A stretch of DNA of 64,000 nucleotides, taken from NCBI GenBank assembly GCA_037903475.1, contig JBAJFG010000073.1, positions 1,054,001-1,118,000 of the forward strand, written 5' to 3'. The position numbers and the translations under genes are program-made. A model generated the notes under the pieces. The model was not told the origin of the DNA and did no database searches. It saw only the letters and a list, made by a program, of their open reading frames with translations. The DNA comes from Ancylostoma caninum. Taxonomy: Eukaryota; Nematoda; Chromadorea; Rhabditida; Ancylostomatidae. Below, one piece after another: positions 11,076 to 23,446 of this stretch (the first letter of the stretch is position 1; every line of letters starts with the position of its first letter).

Positions 11076-12350
11076 CAGGGTGACACAAAATTATGGAACG
11101 GATTTTTCGTGTACGGTTTCTACGCGCCAATCAAACATCAACAACTTTATTTGTGCATGCTAGGAGACTATACATCGTAGCAATTATTCTTGCTCGAAAT
11201 GACCACCACCCGCTTTGATGTACTTTTTTAATCGCTTTGGGAAGTCGTCCACTTCTTTGGCGATGATGTCCATGGGAAGTTCATTCCAGGCTTTCGTGAA
11301 ATCCCTTTTCAGCTCCTCCACTGTCGAGTGGGGCTTCCCACAGGCCATTGACTCCAGTATTCCCCAGATGGAGTAGTCTAACGGGTTCAAATCGGGTGAC
11401 TTTGCTGGCCAGTGGCCAGATCGTTGAGGACTTATGTCCATCGAGATGAAGTCCCGAAAGTTTCTCGTGATCCATTCCTGCGTTTCTTCAGACTTATGAG
11501 ATGGGGCGCCATCCTGTTGGAAAGTCCACACCTACTCTCCAAAGTACCGTCGAGCCCAAGGCAAAACCTTGTCTTCTAGGATCGCGCGATACTGGGATCC
11601 TTGGAACTTGTCTCCTTCGGGTACGAAGATGAGTGGAGTCTTGCCGGTGTGTGTTATTCCCGCCCAGACCATCACTTGCTTCGGTTTTTGTCTCCTACTT
11701 ATCATCCTCTCCTCTAGTGGTGGCTTTCCCTTGGACCACACTTGGTCATTCTGACGATTGTGAGCTTGTTCGACATCGAACCATTTTTCGTCCGAAAACA
11801 GGATCATTCTATGCCGTCCAGCTGCAAAACGTTTCCTCAACCTCTTACACCGCTCCAACCGCTTAGCCTTCGCTTGCTCAGTAATCAGGTGAGCCTTCAC
11901 TTCCTTACAAGCCTTCAGTCCAGCCCCTCTGAGAATCCTCCGTACAGATTCCCTCGAAATCCCAATCGCCTTTGCAATTTTCCGCGTCGAGTTCTTTTTA
12001 GTTCGAGGGTTTTTTTTTTTCGATCTGACTGAGAACTTTTTTCTAGTTACCGATGTTGTTGGCGGTTCTCGGTCGACATCTTCCCGGGCGATCTTCGTTG
12101 GCTCCTGTCTCTTGGAAGCGCTTCAGAGCTTCCGAAATGGTCGAATGTGGGATATTCAACAGCCGCGAAATCTTCACTACCCCATTCCCGCTTTCTGCCA
12201 TGCGGGCGACTGCCAATCTCAGGCCTTTCTAGATCGCATCTATAAATTAGACCAACGACTGAAGGAATCTGTAGTCAAAGTCATTCCAACCGGCTCACCT
12301 CACGAGAGAAAACCAAATGAACCTCCGTTCCATAATTTTGTGTCACCCCG
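11076..12350 (-). mobile_element. Mariner-family transposon, 1275 bp, TA target
   Basis: Inverted repeats of about 27 bp begin CAGGGTGACACAAAATTATG at the left end and CGGGGTGACACAAAATTATG read inward from the right end. They are flanked by TA at 11074-11075 and 12351-12352. The matching empty site is at 24914-24915 in the second copy of the composite repeat. Length and structure are those of a full mariner, and the transposase inside is broken. Confidence 0.93.
11184..12217 (-). pseudogene. Mariner transposase pseudogene
   Basis: The N-terminal helix-turn-helix region (ISRLLNIPHSTISEALKRF) and the second one (KIAKAIGISRESVRRIL) are in different frames, so there is a frameshift near 12040-12070. 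Another fault lies near 12215 at the expected start. A TAG at 11532-11534 interrupts just before VWTFQQDGAPSH. Catalytic aspartates are visible in LFSDEKWF, in QQDGAPSH and in SPDLNPLDY. The protein ends GGGHFEQE. It is inactive as it stands. I count 44 residues between the second and third aspartates, longer than the usual 34-41. Confidence 0.88.
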
Positions 12351-12382
12351 TATACTCCGGTGGATCACTTCGAATCCACAAT

Positions 12383-12441
12383 GGCTTCGAACCCGGGGCT
12401 CTTCCGTGCGAGACTGTGCGCAAGCGATGACCAAGCTGCCA
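12383..12441 (-). repeat. tRNA-like head in composite repeat
   Basis: Minus strand: CTGGCAGCTTGGTCATCGC as A box and GGGTTCGAAGCC as B box, 47 bp apart. The same pair recurs at 25005-24946 in copy B. No tRNA fold is closed by an acceptor stem. Confidence 0.5.
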
Positions 12442-12625
12442 GAGGTTATCACGTTACAGGCGTCCAATTGACAGGTAATTGTGGGGAATGCTTCCTTGTG
12501 CGCTGGATCAAGAGCAGTAGTGCCTCATGGTTTGCGGGTTCAAGGCGGTCTGAACGCGGGCAGAACCCGGGCGGATAGGAATGCAAGCCCCGTTTCAGCG
12601 GCCCTATAGGGCCTGAACGCGGCCA

Positions 12626-12982
12626 TTTCTCGGGCAAAAAAAAACCCAAACGCTAATTCGGACCCTCGCCCCCCGCTCGCTCGGAACGGTATTTGCCCCT
12701 GGAATTGTCTGAGTATCGCGTTGACCGGTCTCTATAGGGAATGTTCCACGAACGAATGCGCGCGTTTGACGGTGGACTGATACTCGCATCTACCATAAAT
12801 TTCCCGGTACGATATAAGCATAGATTTTGGAAGTACCACGTATGGGATGGATTCTGTCAACGCTAATTTACACATCAATACAGAAAATACTAATCACTAG
12901 GTCTAATAATGTTGGGGTATTCACAACGTATGCTCAGCGTATGCTAATAAAAAATATTTATTATTACTACTACTCAACGCTG
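12626..12982. other. Intergenic, no gene seen
   Basis: Sequence between the composite repeat and the 3' end of gene B, with no coding signal. Confidence 0.4.
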
Positions 12983-12988
12983 TTTATT
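12957..12988 (-). promoter_or_regulatory. Candidate poly(A) signals of gene B
   Basis: Two AATAAA hexamers on the minus strand (12988-12983 and 12962-12957) lie 171 and 197 nt after the gene B stop codon. Confidence 0.5.
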
Positions 12989-13158
12989 ACGTATTACTGA
13001 TAGCCACGTAATGCCTGGAACAAAATCTCCAAAACATCATGAGAATAACTCTAACTCAGCCACATAAATTTGTTGGACCAAACAAAGAAAGGAATAATGA
13101 TGAGGTTCACAATGAGAGTCAACGACTGGCAATTCACATTTAATGAGTTTCTGAACTC

Positions 13159-16100
13159 CTAGCGCTTCGCTCCTCTCCTGTTTCCTCTATCATCGTATTC
13201 TCTTCTACCAGTTCCCACTTGTCTGAAAGTTATAGAACGGATATAGAAAACCATGCTTTAAAACAAGTCTGAAGGAAGTAGTAACTAAGAAACGAAGATC
13301 GAAATCACACACTCCATCAAATCAGACCTGTCAAAGAGAATTGAGGAAACTCCTGTCTTCGAAGAGAGGTCGCCATTAGGATATCTGATTGGTTCCAAAG
13401 TTCCTGGTGGCTTTATCCAAGCGCTCTCTGGAGTATTCTGCAAGACAAGCATGCCCAACAGATCTGTGTATTTATAGGTTATTCTATCTGTGTATTCATA
13501 GATTATTCTGAGTTTGTTAGATCTCTTGTACATGTTCTCTAGATGGCTGAAATGTCATACTATCACAATGAGGATTCGGTGTGTGCTTCGATGTGCTTCA
13601 TTTTATAACTCATCCACAGCAATACCCATCGATTGAAGAGTACGCTGAGCAACTCGCCAACCACTGAACTATACCACGTCCTCGTTACAAAAACGGCTCT
13701 CCAGAAAAAAAATTCGAGTGAACTTATGAAGTACTAGTTGTCAGTCGTCGTTTGTAGAAATAAACCGAAGAAGATCAATACTTTGCCTGATTGTGCTACA
13801 CTTGACCGGACAAATAATTAGCAATGTGATGAACAACAATGAAAAGAATTCGGGCAGACTAGACTCCAGCCACGGATAGCTGCTAATCAGCATCAGCTAC
13901 TTGGAAACCCAATGATGCGAACAGTATATCTTGCATTTCCGATTGGGGCAACAGGGCAGAAATGGAGATAGAACGGTGAACTCCTCGCGAGAGAGACCTC
14001 ATTGAAGATGCCTCGAACCATGACAGTGGTGATTAGGAACGTTTCTTCTCTCTCTCCTTCTTCTTCCCAGCTGCTGAGCGCTGTTTGCGGTTATCCGTCA
14101 TTCTCCATGAAATATTCAAGAAAGACTGGTGTAAAATCGAAGACGCGGAGGAAGGAAACAAAAACCATAGATAAGTTGTTGAAGTGGTCACTTCTGGTTC
14201 ATGTTCTTCGGAAAATAAACGAGTTCGCAATGCTATCATGAAGAAGGAGAGAGCCCTATGAAAAACAGGACTCGAACTCGCATGCGCTGAGATGACACCA
14301 GCCAAAATGTCTCAGTAGCTCAGCAGCAACGGCTTCCAGAGATGAACACGAGAAGAAAAACAGATGAAATTTCCTTCTCTAGAGGTGGGATCAACAGGTG
14401 CCTGCATTAGCTACCACGTCCACAAAAAATAATGGCTGAATGTTACAAATTCTTTGTCAGCTCAAATCATTCACGGCTAGAAATTTCATTCGTAGCAATA
14501 TTGAAATCACATAAGAGTTGAATTACCTTGCCGATATTTCTCCAACTTTCAGTTTTCGCTGTCGCTGTTGCGCTTGGCCGCCACGAATCCGATGAAAGTG
14601 CCTGAGATTCTCTCCACCCTAGGGAACTGGAGGATGAGCCGAATTGGTTATCACTTGGACTTCTCCACGACTCCCAACGAGGCTGGCTTTTCGCTGATGA
14701 ATTAATTCGAAGATCTTCGACGGGAAAATCTTTTACGCCTGAGGACGAAGACAAGGAGGACTTCGGAGCAGAATCGGAACTGTCAGGACGCTCTGCACTC
14801 AACGACATAGCAGTACGACCACCGAAGTCTTCTTTGTTCCTAAATAGAAGTTTACGTGAGTGTACAAAGAAAAGATTAAATCTGGAAATACAAGGTGACC
14901 CAAAAGCCCAGACTTTTCTCAATAATCAAATATGCCTTCGTATTTACATTTTAAGAAATCTGTCCTATAGGATAAGAAAATGCGATTGTGAGCAACTCTG
15001 CTGGGCAAACCCGATGTTCTGCGCCACCTCAAGTGGTTTATTGAAAAGAGAAGGGGATTATTGTTGAGAACAAAATTGATACGCCTAGTGGTAGTGCACC
15101 GCAGAAGTCTGAGATAAGCAAGCGACCACATTTCCGTTTTTAGAGGACTCCGTAACGCAGCCAAGGCGCACTCTTGAGAATGACCTCAAGAGCTAGATGC
15201 GGGACTATCTAACTACGCGGGACTATCTAACTAACTCATCATAGCCCATTTTCAACCTCTTGCACTTTGGAATATACATAGACGGCTCCAAAAGCCGTGG
15301 TAACAGTAATACCTATAGTCAGGTGGTTTTTCATAACCCCTTGAAAGAAATGTTATAGGGATTTGAAGAAAGAATGATGATGTCACGGTCAGCGATGCTA
15401 TGGACCGTTTTCACCCCAACTACACCTACAAGAGCAAACCTTCGAGATTTGTCTAGCGGATTTTTGGTACTTACACGTTCGGAAAATCATTGTTCATGTT
15501 AAGCTACAGTGCGGTCAAAAGGATATGATCAGTGGCGTGTTGAAGGCGGAACGTTTCATCATAACTTGAATTGGGATTGAACTATTTGGCCAAAATTCCA
15601 GGATATGCAGAAGTACTCCTTCCTTTCGCTGCACAATATTGAAGCAAACTGCTTTCGAATGGAACTATCGCGTTCCAAGACCAAATTCACCACTTCCATC
15701 AACATGATGATTCCTCGTTTGTATCGCCTCATTTCGATTCGCAGAGGAGTTATTCTGGCTCTTATTTCAAGTGAGTAATTTGCTGTAGTAGTCGTGTTCT
15801 GTAGTTCTTCGCTCTATATAAAAAAGTGGGACTATCAAAAAGCAGAAAAAGTGAAAAAAAAAAGAGTTATCAGTAATCTCGAACAGAAATTAACTGTTTG
15901 AGAGTAGGATATTTCTGTGATAACCACTATTAACAACTATTCTGACATTGAAATAGAAACTGTAATGCTGTTAGTTTTTTTAGATAAAATAAAAAAGATT
16001 TTTTGATAAATTCGACCACATTACTTTGGTCCTCGCATTTGTGCAGGAAAGGAAAGTGCAGCAATGACATATAGTGGAAAAAATCGCCAATTATGTGCAC

Positions 16101-19100
16101 AATCTGTACCATGTCTTCACTTTTCTCAGAAGATGGTAGTGAAGGTATTGGACGAAATCAAAGGAAGCCGAGAGAATTGATGTTTAGGCTTAGTAAAGCC
16201 AATAGAAATGAGTTTCTGTCAAGGTAAGCTGTTGTTAGGAAGCATCCATACAGCTGCAAAACATATCCAAATTTCATCTGGATAGCTCAATCCTGAGGTC
16301 AGATATAACAAAAATCATCTTGTCGAAATGGTGCTGCACATCTCGCTGATCATATCTTTTTGGCCGCGACTATATCTCTCCTCAATACCTACTGTTTTTG
16401 TGGAACTAGAAGTATGACCAAAGAGTTCCGAGTCACCCTGTATATTGGTATATTTCTAGATGACGATCTGTACCTTCAACGCACGCACGCTTGCATCGGA
16501 GGCTTCTATCGAGGATTTGATGATGCAGGCCAGGAAGATCAGGTACGACGTCATCGGACTGACCGAGACGAGGAGACACCGGCCACTGAACGCCACCTTC
16601 GACACTGGAGAAGAACTGTTCCTTGAAACCTGCGACAGTAGAGGAGTTGGTGGAGTCGGTGTCCTCGTCAACACGAACTTGGCCATGAACATCGATTCGT
16701 TCGAACAGCTAACAACCCGAATCGGACGTTTGCGACTGAGAAGATGTGGATCAATACCGGCCTTGACAATCTTCGTCGCCTATGCTCCAACATCCAGCTA
16801 CGACGATGAAGAAATCGAGGCCTTCTACATGGACTTGGAGAAGTTCTACAGGGAAGACCACACTTTCTACAAGGTCATTGTTGGCGACTTCAACGCCAAG
16901 ATTGGCCCTAGGAGAACGCCTGAGGAACTTCACATCGGTACCCACGGCCTACAGTGGAACGAACAGGGAGAGAGGCTGTCTGAGTTCATCATGACGACGA
17001 AGACCATCCATGGTAACTCACAGTTTCAGAAGCCAACCTCCCTACGGTGGACGTGGGAGTCACCCGGTGGAGAGTACCATAATGAAATTGACCACATCAT
17101 CGTCAATCGAAGGTTCTGCCTGACCGACGTCGGTGTTGTACCGAAGTTCTACACCGGATAAGACCATCGCCTCCTTCGTGCAAGATTCTTCTTCTCGCGC
17201 AAAGGAGAGAAAGCCGCGAAGTTCAAGAAGAGGGCTCCCAAATCCGTCATCAATTGGGATCTCTTCACTTCGTTAGCCGGCTTTTGGGAAGATGCCGTTG
17301 TCGACAACATCGACGAAGAATACGATCGGCTTGTTCAACATCTCTGCGACAGCGCAAGGAGAGCCGAGGGCTCAAGATCCACCAAAAGACGACTGTCTTA
17401 CGAGACCCTCGAGCTGATACGCCAGCGCGGAGTCGCGAGAGCCGCAGGCAACTACCAACTGACGTCCGAGCTCGCAAAACGGTGCAGAGAAGCGATAAAA
17501 GAAGACCTTAAAGAGAGACGAGCAGCAGTATTGGCCGAAGCCGCAGAGGCAGGAAGAAGCATTCGCAACGCCCGCCGTGACTTCGCCAATCGTAAGACCA
17601 AGATGACCGCCCTCCGGCGCCCAGAAGGAACAATTTCTTCATCAAGACGGGTAATGGAGAAGGTCATCCACGACTTCTACTCGGATCTCTTCGATAGCCA
17701 CGTCCATCTCCCCCAATATCACCCAAGGGAGGATGGATACGTTGTCCCATCAGTTCTCCCTTCCGAAGTCCGACATGCCATCAAGTCGGTGAAGAATCGT
17801 ACAGCACCGGGCCCCGACAGGATTCGACCGGAACATCTGAAGAACCTACCGCCAGTTCTTATCACCACCTTGGCTAGGCTCTTCACGCGGTACCTGTCGG
17901 AATGCAAGGTACCGAACCAATGGAAGACCAGCAGGACCGTGCTGCTGTACAAGAAGGGAGACCCACAGGACATCGGCAATTATCGCCCCATCTGTCTGTT
18001 GTCCGTCATCTACAAGCTTTTCACTCGAGTGATTCTAAATAGGATCGAAAGGACATTAGATGAAGGACAGCCGTGCGAGCAAGCAGGGTTTCGAAAAGGA
18101 TTCAGTACGATCGATCACATACACACGGTCACTAGACTCATTGAAGTATCGCGAGAGTATAAGATGCCTCTCTGTCTCACGTTCATCGATTTGAAGAAAG
18201 CCTTCGACTCTGTGGAGACAGAGGCGGTCCTCAAAGCCCTGGGCAACCAGGGCATACCTACTCAGTACATCAAGATATTTCGTGAGCTCTACAGCAACTT
18301 CACGACCAGGATTTCTCCATTCTACGACGACATCACTATCGACGTCAAGAGAGGGGTTCGACAAGGCGACACCGTGTCGCCAAAACTATTCAGCGCCACT
18401 CTCGAAGACGTCATGCGAAGACTGGAATGGGATTGCATGGGAGTGCAAGTTGATGGCCGGCGACTTAACCACCTTCGCTTCGCTGACGACATCGTCCTTA
18501 TAACACCAACTATCGGCGAAGCGGAACGGATGCTGGCCGACTTTGACGACGCGTGTGGAAAGATCGGTCTCCAACTGAACCTGACGAAGACGATGTTCAT
18601 GAGGAACGGATGGGTCCCGGATGCCCCATTCTCGCTCAACGGAACGACCATATCCGAATGCTCCAGCTACGTATATCTAGGTCGGGAAGTCAACATGATG
18701 AACGATCTCGCTCCAGAGCTGGGCAGGAGGAAGCGAGCGGCTTGGGGAGCCTACAAGAGCATCGAGGACGTAGTGAAGAAGACGAAGAACACCAGGCTCC
18801 GTGCCCACCTCTTCAATACAACGGTTCTCCCTGCTTTGACGTACGCCTCGGAAACCTGGGCGTTACGCAAGCAGGATGAGAATGCGGTCAACGTCATCGA
18901 ACGCTCCATCGAGAGGGTGATGCTAGGAATAACCCGCCTCACACAAGTGAGGGCTGGAATACGGAGTTCCACCCTTCGTGAACAGTCGAAGATCAGGGAC
19001 GCTGCCGCTTACGCCAAGTTGAGTAAGATCAGGTGGGCCGGACACGTGATGCGTCTTAACGACCACCGTTGGACAAGAGCCGTCAGCGACTGGACTCCAC

Positions 19101-22100
19101 GGGACGTTAAGCGCACGACAGGAAGACCACCGACCCGATGGTCAGACTTCTTCACGAAGTCCTTCAAGGAAAGATATAATGCTCTTCGTGTCCCTCGAAC
19201 GGACAGAATCCACTGGACAACTCTGGCTCGCGAGAGGGACAAATGGAAGGATTGCTGGCGCCCGCTCGGTACATCCGAAGATCAACGGGAGTCAAGGTGA
19301 TCAAGGTGATGGGCCGCTCTATTTTGAAAGACAATCTGATAATACTGGAAAACTCAGGACAAAATGTGAGAACAGGCCTTAGAAAAAACAAATTTGTAGC
19401 TATTCAGCGTTGAAGGGTGCTATACTTCACCTGGAGAATATCTCCAAGTTGTTGCAGGAAATTGGACAACTCAGACGGGATGAAGTCAAGGGGAATAAGA
19501 TACTTTGAGAAACTGAACGAAAGGAACAGCCTTTAAGTTTCACCGGCGAGGCTGAGGAGGAATTAGAGAAGGGAATATGTGAAAGAGTGTTATGCTCGGA
19601 GAGATAGACGAGGAAGGTAAGAAGTACCAGAGGTAAAATACCACGGTGTTTGGAATCAGCATAACTGCAGAATGGTACATAATTTGCGCTTTACGAGAAA
19701 TGATCTTCTCAGAAAGCGTTGGCATTGAAAAGCAAAATCAAGGTTCGGTCTGTACGTGTTGAATTGCGACATCGCTGAAGGTGATTCTCATGAGAAAGGT
19801 ATAGCCAAATGATCTGGAACTTTGAAAGAGAGGTGGAGAGAGCGGAATTTAATTCGGTTGACCAAAAAATAACTCAGGAATACTAACAGCTCGCGACAAG
19901 CAGCATGGCCTTTTAGTTGACAGTGAGTTGAAAAATGGAAGCAATATCAAGAATTGAGTGACATAAAGCGGAGACCTGTTCCCCTTTATGAATAAGAATA
20001 CGGAAAATGGACAGGCCGAATGACGTTTTTCAGTGCACAGGAAGAGCGAGGACTTCCTCAGACGCAATTTGCATCCGATAGCAACTAAGAGAGAGAAAAC
20101 CAATCCTGAGAATACGCCAAGAAGGCTCACAAAATAAAAAGCATTTTGCAGTGAAGAATACATCCCACTTAAAAAAAGAACCTGAAATACCATATCTAGT
20201 CCATATTCTGCGCAGATTATATGAAGGAACAACAATTAATTGACAGAATTATTGAAGTGCAATCGTCGATGAGCCATTACCTGTCTGCTGGATAGGAAGT
20301 GGTCAAACCTCTCGGATTTATCGATCCCATCACAACTTTCATCAGCGTCTCATAACTTCCCTTAAAGAGAAAACAGTAGAACCAAAACACATCCTCGAAT
20401 AATTTACCTTTTTCTTATTTGTAAAAGAGTCGGGATCTCGAACCGATGTTGCAGGCTTCGCCTTGTCTTCAATATCGAAGTTGCCTGTAAGAAAACTACT
20501 CATGGAACGAGAAGTGGGCTACAACGGATAAATACTCTCACCATCTTCTTCTTCGAAGTAATTTCGCTGCTCAGTTAGCAAAGCTTTCTTGGGAGGGACA
20601 GCTTCATCCCTCAAATATTCATTTCAACCAAGAAACTATCGTTTTGATGAGCTAATGAACATTATCAAAAACTATGAAACAAAATTATAGATAAAGCATT
20701 AATGGCAAAAGAAAAAAAAAACAAAATACCTCCAAACTGATGAGTCAGCCTTAACAACATTTTTGCCTGGTGATCTTCTTGAGCCGGCATGCACCCAGGA
20801 ATCTTTGGCTAAAATCGCAAATTCGAACGAGAAAACTGTTGTGGCTCAAAAGAAGGTGTCATTCTTCGCATCCTTACGTTGGAACTGCCTCGAAACAGAA
20901 GGGAAAAAAAGCTAGCAAGGAATAACATCCTTCAAGATGTGCAAACGACGTCGCCTTGTAGCTCATCGTAAACTCGACTACCTTGCAGGTATAACCGCAT
21001 GTATGCAAGTGGACGCAGTCTTTGTGATAATTATTAACGATCACTACGCATTACTCTACAGCGAATGGAGATGAAATCATAAGTCATCTGTTGCACAATT
21101 ATCAAAGAAAAGCGAGCCTTAGCGGAGACAGAATCCACAAAAATTTGTGCTTGCAAGAAACGCTTATACTGATATTGAAACAGCCGCAAATATAGAAATC
21201 AGACACCTGACAGTCAGTTGTGTCCAGAGCTTGCGCACGATCAGGTGATGAAGTTTTGGAAAATTTAACAGTGCACCTCACTACTTGTGGGGTATGATTT
21301 ATGTGTTTGTTCTTATATGGTTCATTTTCCCACTGCCTACTGTTGCGTGGTGGTACTGGGAACACGTTCCTTTTTCTAATAAACTCTTTAGCAGAAGCAC
21401 TCATTGTAATAAGCACAAGATGAATTCTATACAACGTCCACAGACAGTCTGACCGTAACTTAGGCGTAAAATTAGATGGACTGGCTGACTACAGGCACAC
21501 CATGGGCTCCATATTCGAGCCAAAACACTTACGAAATTGACCTCAATCTATTTTCAAGCGGAGGACTACTAATCTGGCTAACAGTAGGCTTAATGATAAA
21601 TGTCCTTTAAGCGAGAGACGCGCTCACCAAAGGAATATTCTGGCAAGTCCGCCTAAAAATCGCTTGCGCTGAATCACTTGCAGTAGTTGCTACTAGGCAA
21701 GTTTAATTGTCCCTCTGCCTTTCCGACTACCTTCTAAGACATAGACATTCTTTTAAACATGTCTAATCAGCATTCACGCATTAAATAAGTCAAGTTGCGC
21801 TTCTAGTACTGATTTACCGTCCAATTTGGAGCCCATGGTGGTTTTGCAGTTCCCCTATGCATTTAATTTCACGCTTAAATTACGGTCAGACTAGTCGCGG
21901 ACGCTGTGCAGGTTTCATGTTCTGTAATAAGCTACTTGTTTTCTCCAATGAGATATGAGGCTCATTTTCTCCGGAGAGATATGAGGCTTCTGTGCTCGTT
22001 TACGGGAACAATAGAGGCGAATCATCTGCAAAGCTCTGGAATACGTACCATAGCTGGACTCAGCAGTTCTTGAAGTTGATATCTTATCATTGGTCCTCCA

Positions 22101-23446
22101 AGATTCGGAAACCTGTCCAGTAGATAAATCAGGAGAATCGAAAAAACTTCCTCCATAAGATCTCTTCCTAAAAATTTTCATGTGAGAAACAAATCCTAGT
22201 AAATCGAAACAGCACAGCGATTACTGTTAATAATAGAAATGATGCAGAAACCTATCCACCGCAGTCCTCTCAGGAAAAGGTTGCGCAGAAAACAGAGGCC
22301 TTTGAAACGCTAAAGTTGTGGAGGTATCCGGCTCCAGCTAAAAATAAAGCAGTAAACGAATAAACGAACTATTTTTACAATGAAATGATATACCCTCGCA
22401 GTTTTTTGAACAGGAAGAGACCGAACGCGTCCTTCATACGTGCGCTTAGAATAGTTAGGAGGATCCTTGGAGCTGAAATAGAATCCTTGAATAATATTTT
22501 AATATAACATCACATCATGACGAAACTAACTTTTTTTGAAGAGATGTTCAAAAAAATTGACAGAATACTAACACTAACGAATGCACCACTTGAAAGAATT
22601 TCAAGTCAGTTAACTACTTCATTCGTTTGTCTTTTTAACTTTTGCTTCAAATTAATTGTAATGGTAGCAATTGAGAATAACTGCTTTTTCACTCCCATGT
22701 TTTACATTCTTTAAAAGAGCGGAGCAGCCGAAGCAAGTACTACAGGAAGAGACTTAAAGGCAGCAGGAGCTGAAATTCTCGACTCTGAGCTGAGCTGCGG
22801 GTGGTGAAGTACAGACTCGGCACATCATAAATGTGAAACGAACACAGACAATGATGGCTTACCTGCAGAGAAAATGGAACATTCGTCGCGAACACGCTTG
22901 GCCGTGTTTGTGCGCGGACGAGTTTTCCCCGGTGCGAAAGCCATTGCGGCGCGTGGTTTTGGCCGAGTCCTGCCATGAAACCCTGTGAATTGAATGCGTT
23001 TCGTTTTCCCTTTGCGCCAAACCACGCACTGCAATGGCTTTTGCGCCGGGGAAAACTCGTCCGCGCACGAACACGGCCAGGCGTGTTCGCGACGAATGTT
23101 CCATTTTCTCTGCAGGTAAGCCATAATTGTCAGTATTCGTTTCACATTTATGATGTGTTGAGTCTGTACTTCATCATCCACAGATCAGCTCGGAGTCGAG
23201 GATTTCAGCTCCTGCTGCCTTTAACCTTTTTTTCTTTTTCGAAGAATTTTCGATTATGAATGAGGCGTGGGACTTTTCAGACATACCAAAGCAAGACCTA
23301 ACAAAATTCTCAAACAATCCCAAGTAGCTACTGAGTTTACGGGAAAATAACATACTTAGATACCTAAGCATATTTAAGGAAGACTCCGGTCGGACCCATC
23401 CTGCATTCGTCGACGATGTTCGCTGTCTTGACGAAAAAGCGCTCAT
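13159..23446 (-). CDS. Gene B: Ser/Trp-rich disordered protein, 385 aa, 11 exons, unknown function
   Basis: Exons (minus strand) are 23364-23446 (ATG), 22394-22472, 22252-22337, 22049-22167, 20730-20808, 20542-20609, 20408-20484, 20281-20360, 14527-14839, 13328-13437 and 13159-13222 (TAG). The total is 1158 nt and all phases close. The product begins MSAFSSRQRTSSTNAGW and ends RREYDDRGNRRGAKR. It is polar throughout, with recurring SWR-type motifs (SESWRTND, SQPRWESWRSP, LSSDSWRPS, TESWRNIGK), an acidic patch NYFEEEDGNFDIEDKAKP and no membrane segment. I recognise no domain. Intron 1 (22473-23363) holds a TTAA MITE, and intron 8 (14840-20280) holds an RTE retrotransposon in opposite orientation. 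The chain of in-phase junctions makes the model credible, but the function is unknown. Confidence 0.75.
16460..19300 (+). pseudogene. RTE endonuclease/reverse transcriptase with one nonsense codon
   Basis: The frame from 16460 to 19300 is 946 codons plus a stop, interrupted once by TAA at 17159-17161 (codon 234). I checked 17162-17531 codon by codon and found no other stop. The endonuclease part has CTFNARTL (residues 4-11), GLTETRRH (33-40), GDFNAKIG (142-149) and NEIDHIIVN (208-216). The stop replaces the residue before DHRLL, normally the serine of the conserved SDHR motif. The reverse transcriptase part has GNYRPICLLSVIYK, AGFRKGFSTIDHI, TFIDLKKAFDSVE, GVRQGDTVSPKLF and the catalytic LRFADDIVLI (FADD at about residues 674-677), then the thumb motif SYVYLGREV. 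It looks very young, with no frameshift and a single substitution. Confidence 0.92.
16460..19309 (+). mobile_element. RTE-type non-LTR retrotransposon, nearly full ORF
   Basis: An apurinic-type endonuclease and a reverse transcriptase lie in one frame. The element ends just after the stop in a short tandem repeat (TCAAGGTGA twice, 19291-19308), which is the tail style of RTE elements, with no poly(A). Upstream, an in-frame TAG (16457-16459) directly precedes the ATG, and the 5' side (16420-16445) looks like a mariner end (GAGTCACCCTGTATA), so the 5' boundary is uncertain. It lies in intron 8 of gene B, opposite to the gene. Confidence 0.9.
22758..23220. mobile_element. TTAA-flanked long-palindrome MITE, copy 3 (gene B intron 1)
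   Basis: 463 bp with TTAA at 22754-22757 and 23221-23224. It has the same termini and arms as copy 2, and the same length. Confidence 0.93.

Larger units (their letters stand above)
9600..12625. repeat. Composite SINE-like repeat, copy A (interrupted by a TTAA element and a mariner)
   Basis: From about 10013 to 11075 and from 12353 to 12620 the sequence matches 24318-25195 at high identity, broken only by the insertions at 10501-10958 and 11076-12350. The part at 9690-9990 is an inverted match to 10200-10500, so the whole is a large imperfect inverted repeat. Several tRNA-like promoter segments lie inside it and are listed separately. Confidence 0.8.

Noticed and set aside
12112..12471. 119-codon plus-strand frame
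   Set aside because: Antisense to the mariner N-terminal region and crosses the element boundary.
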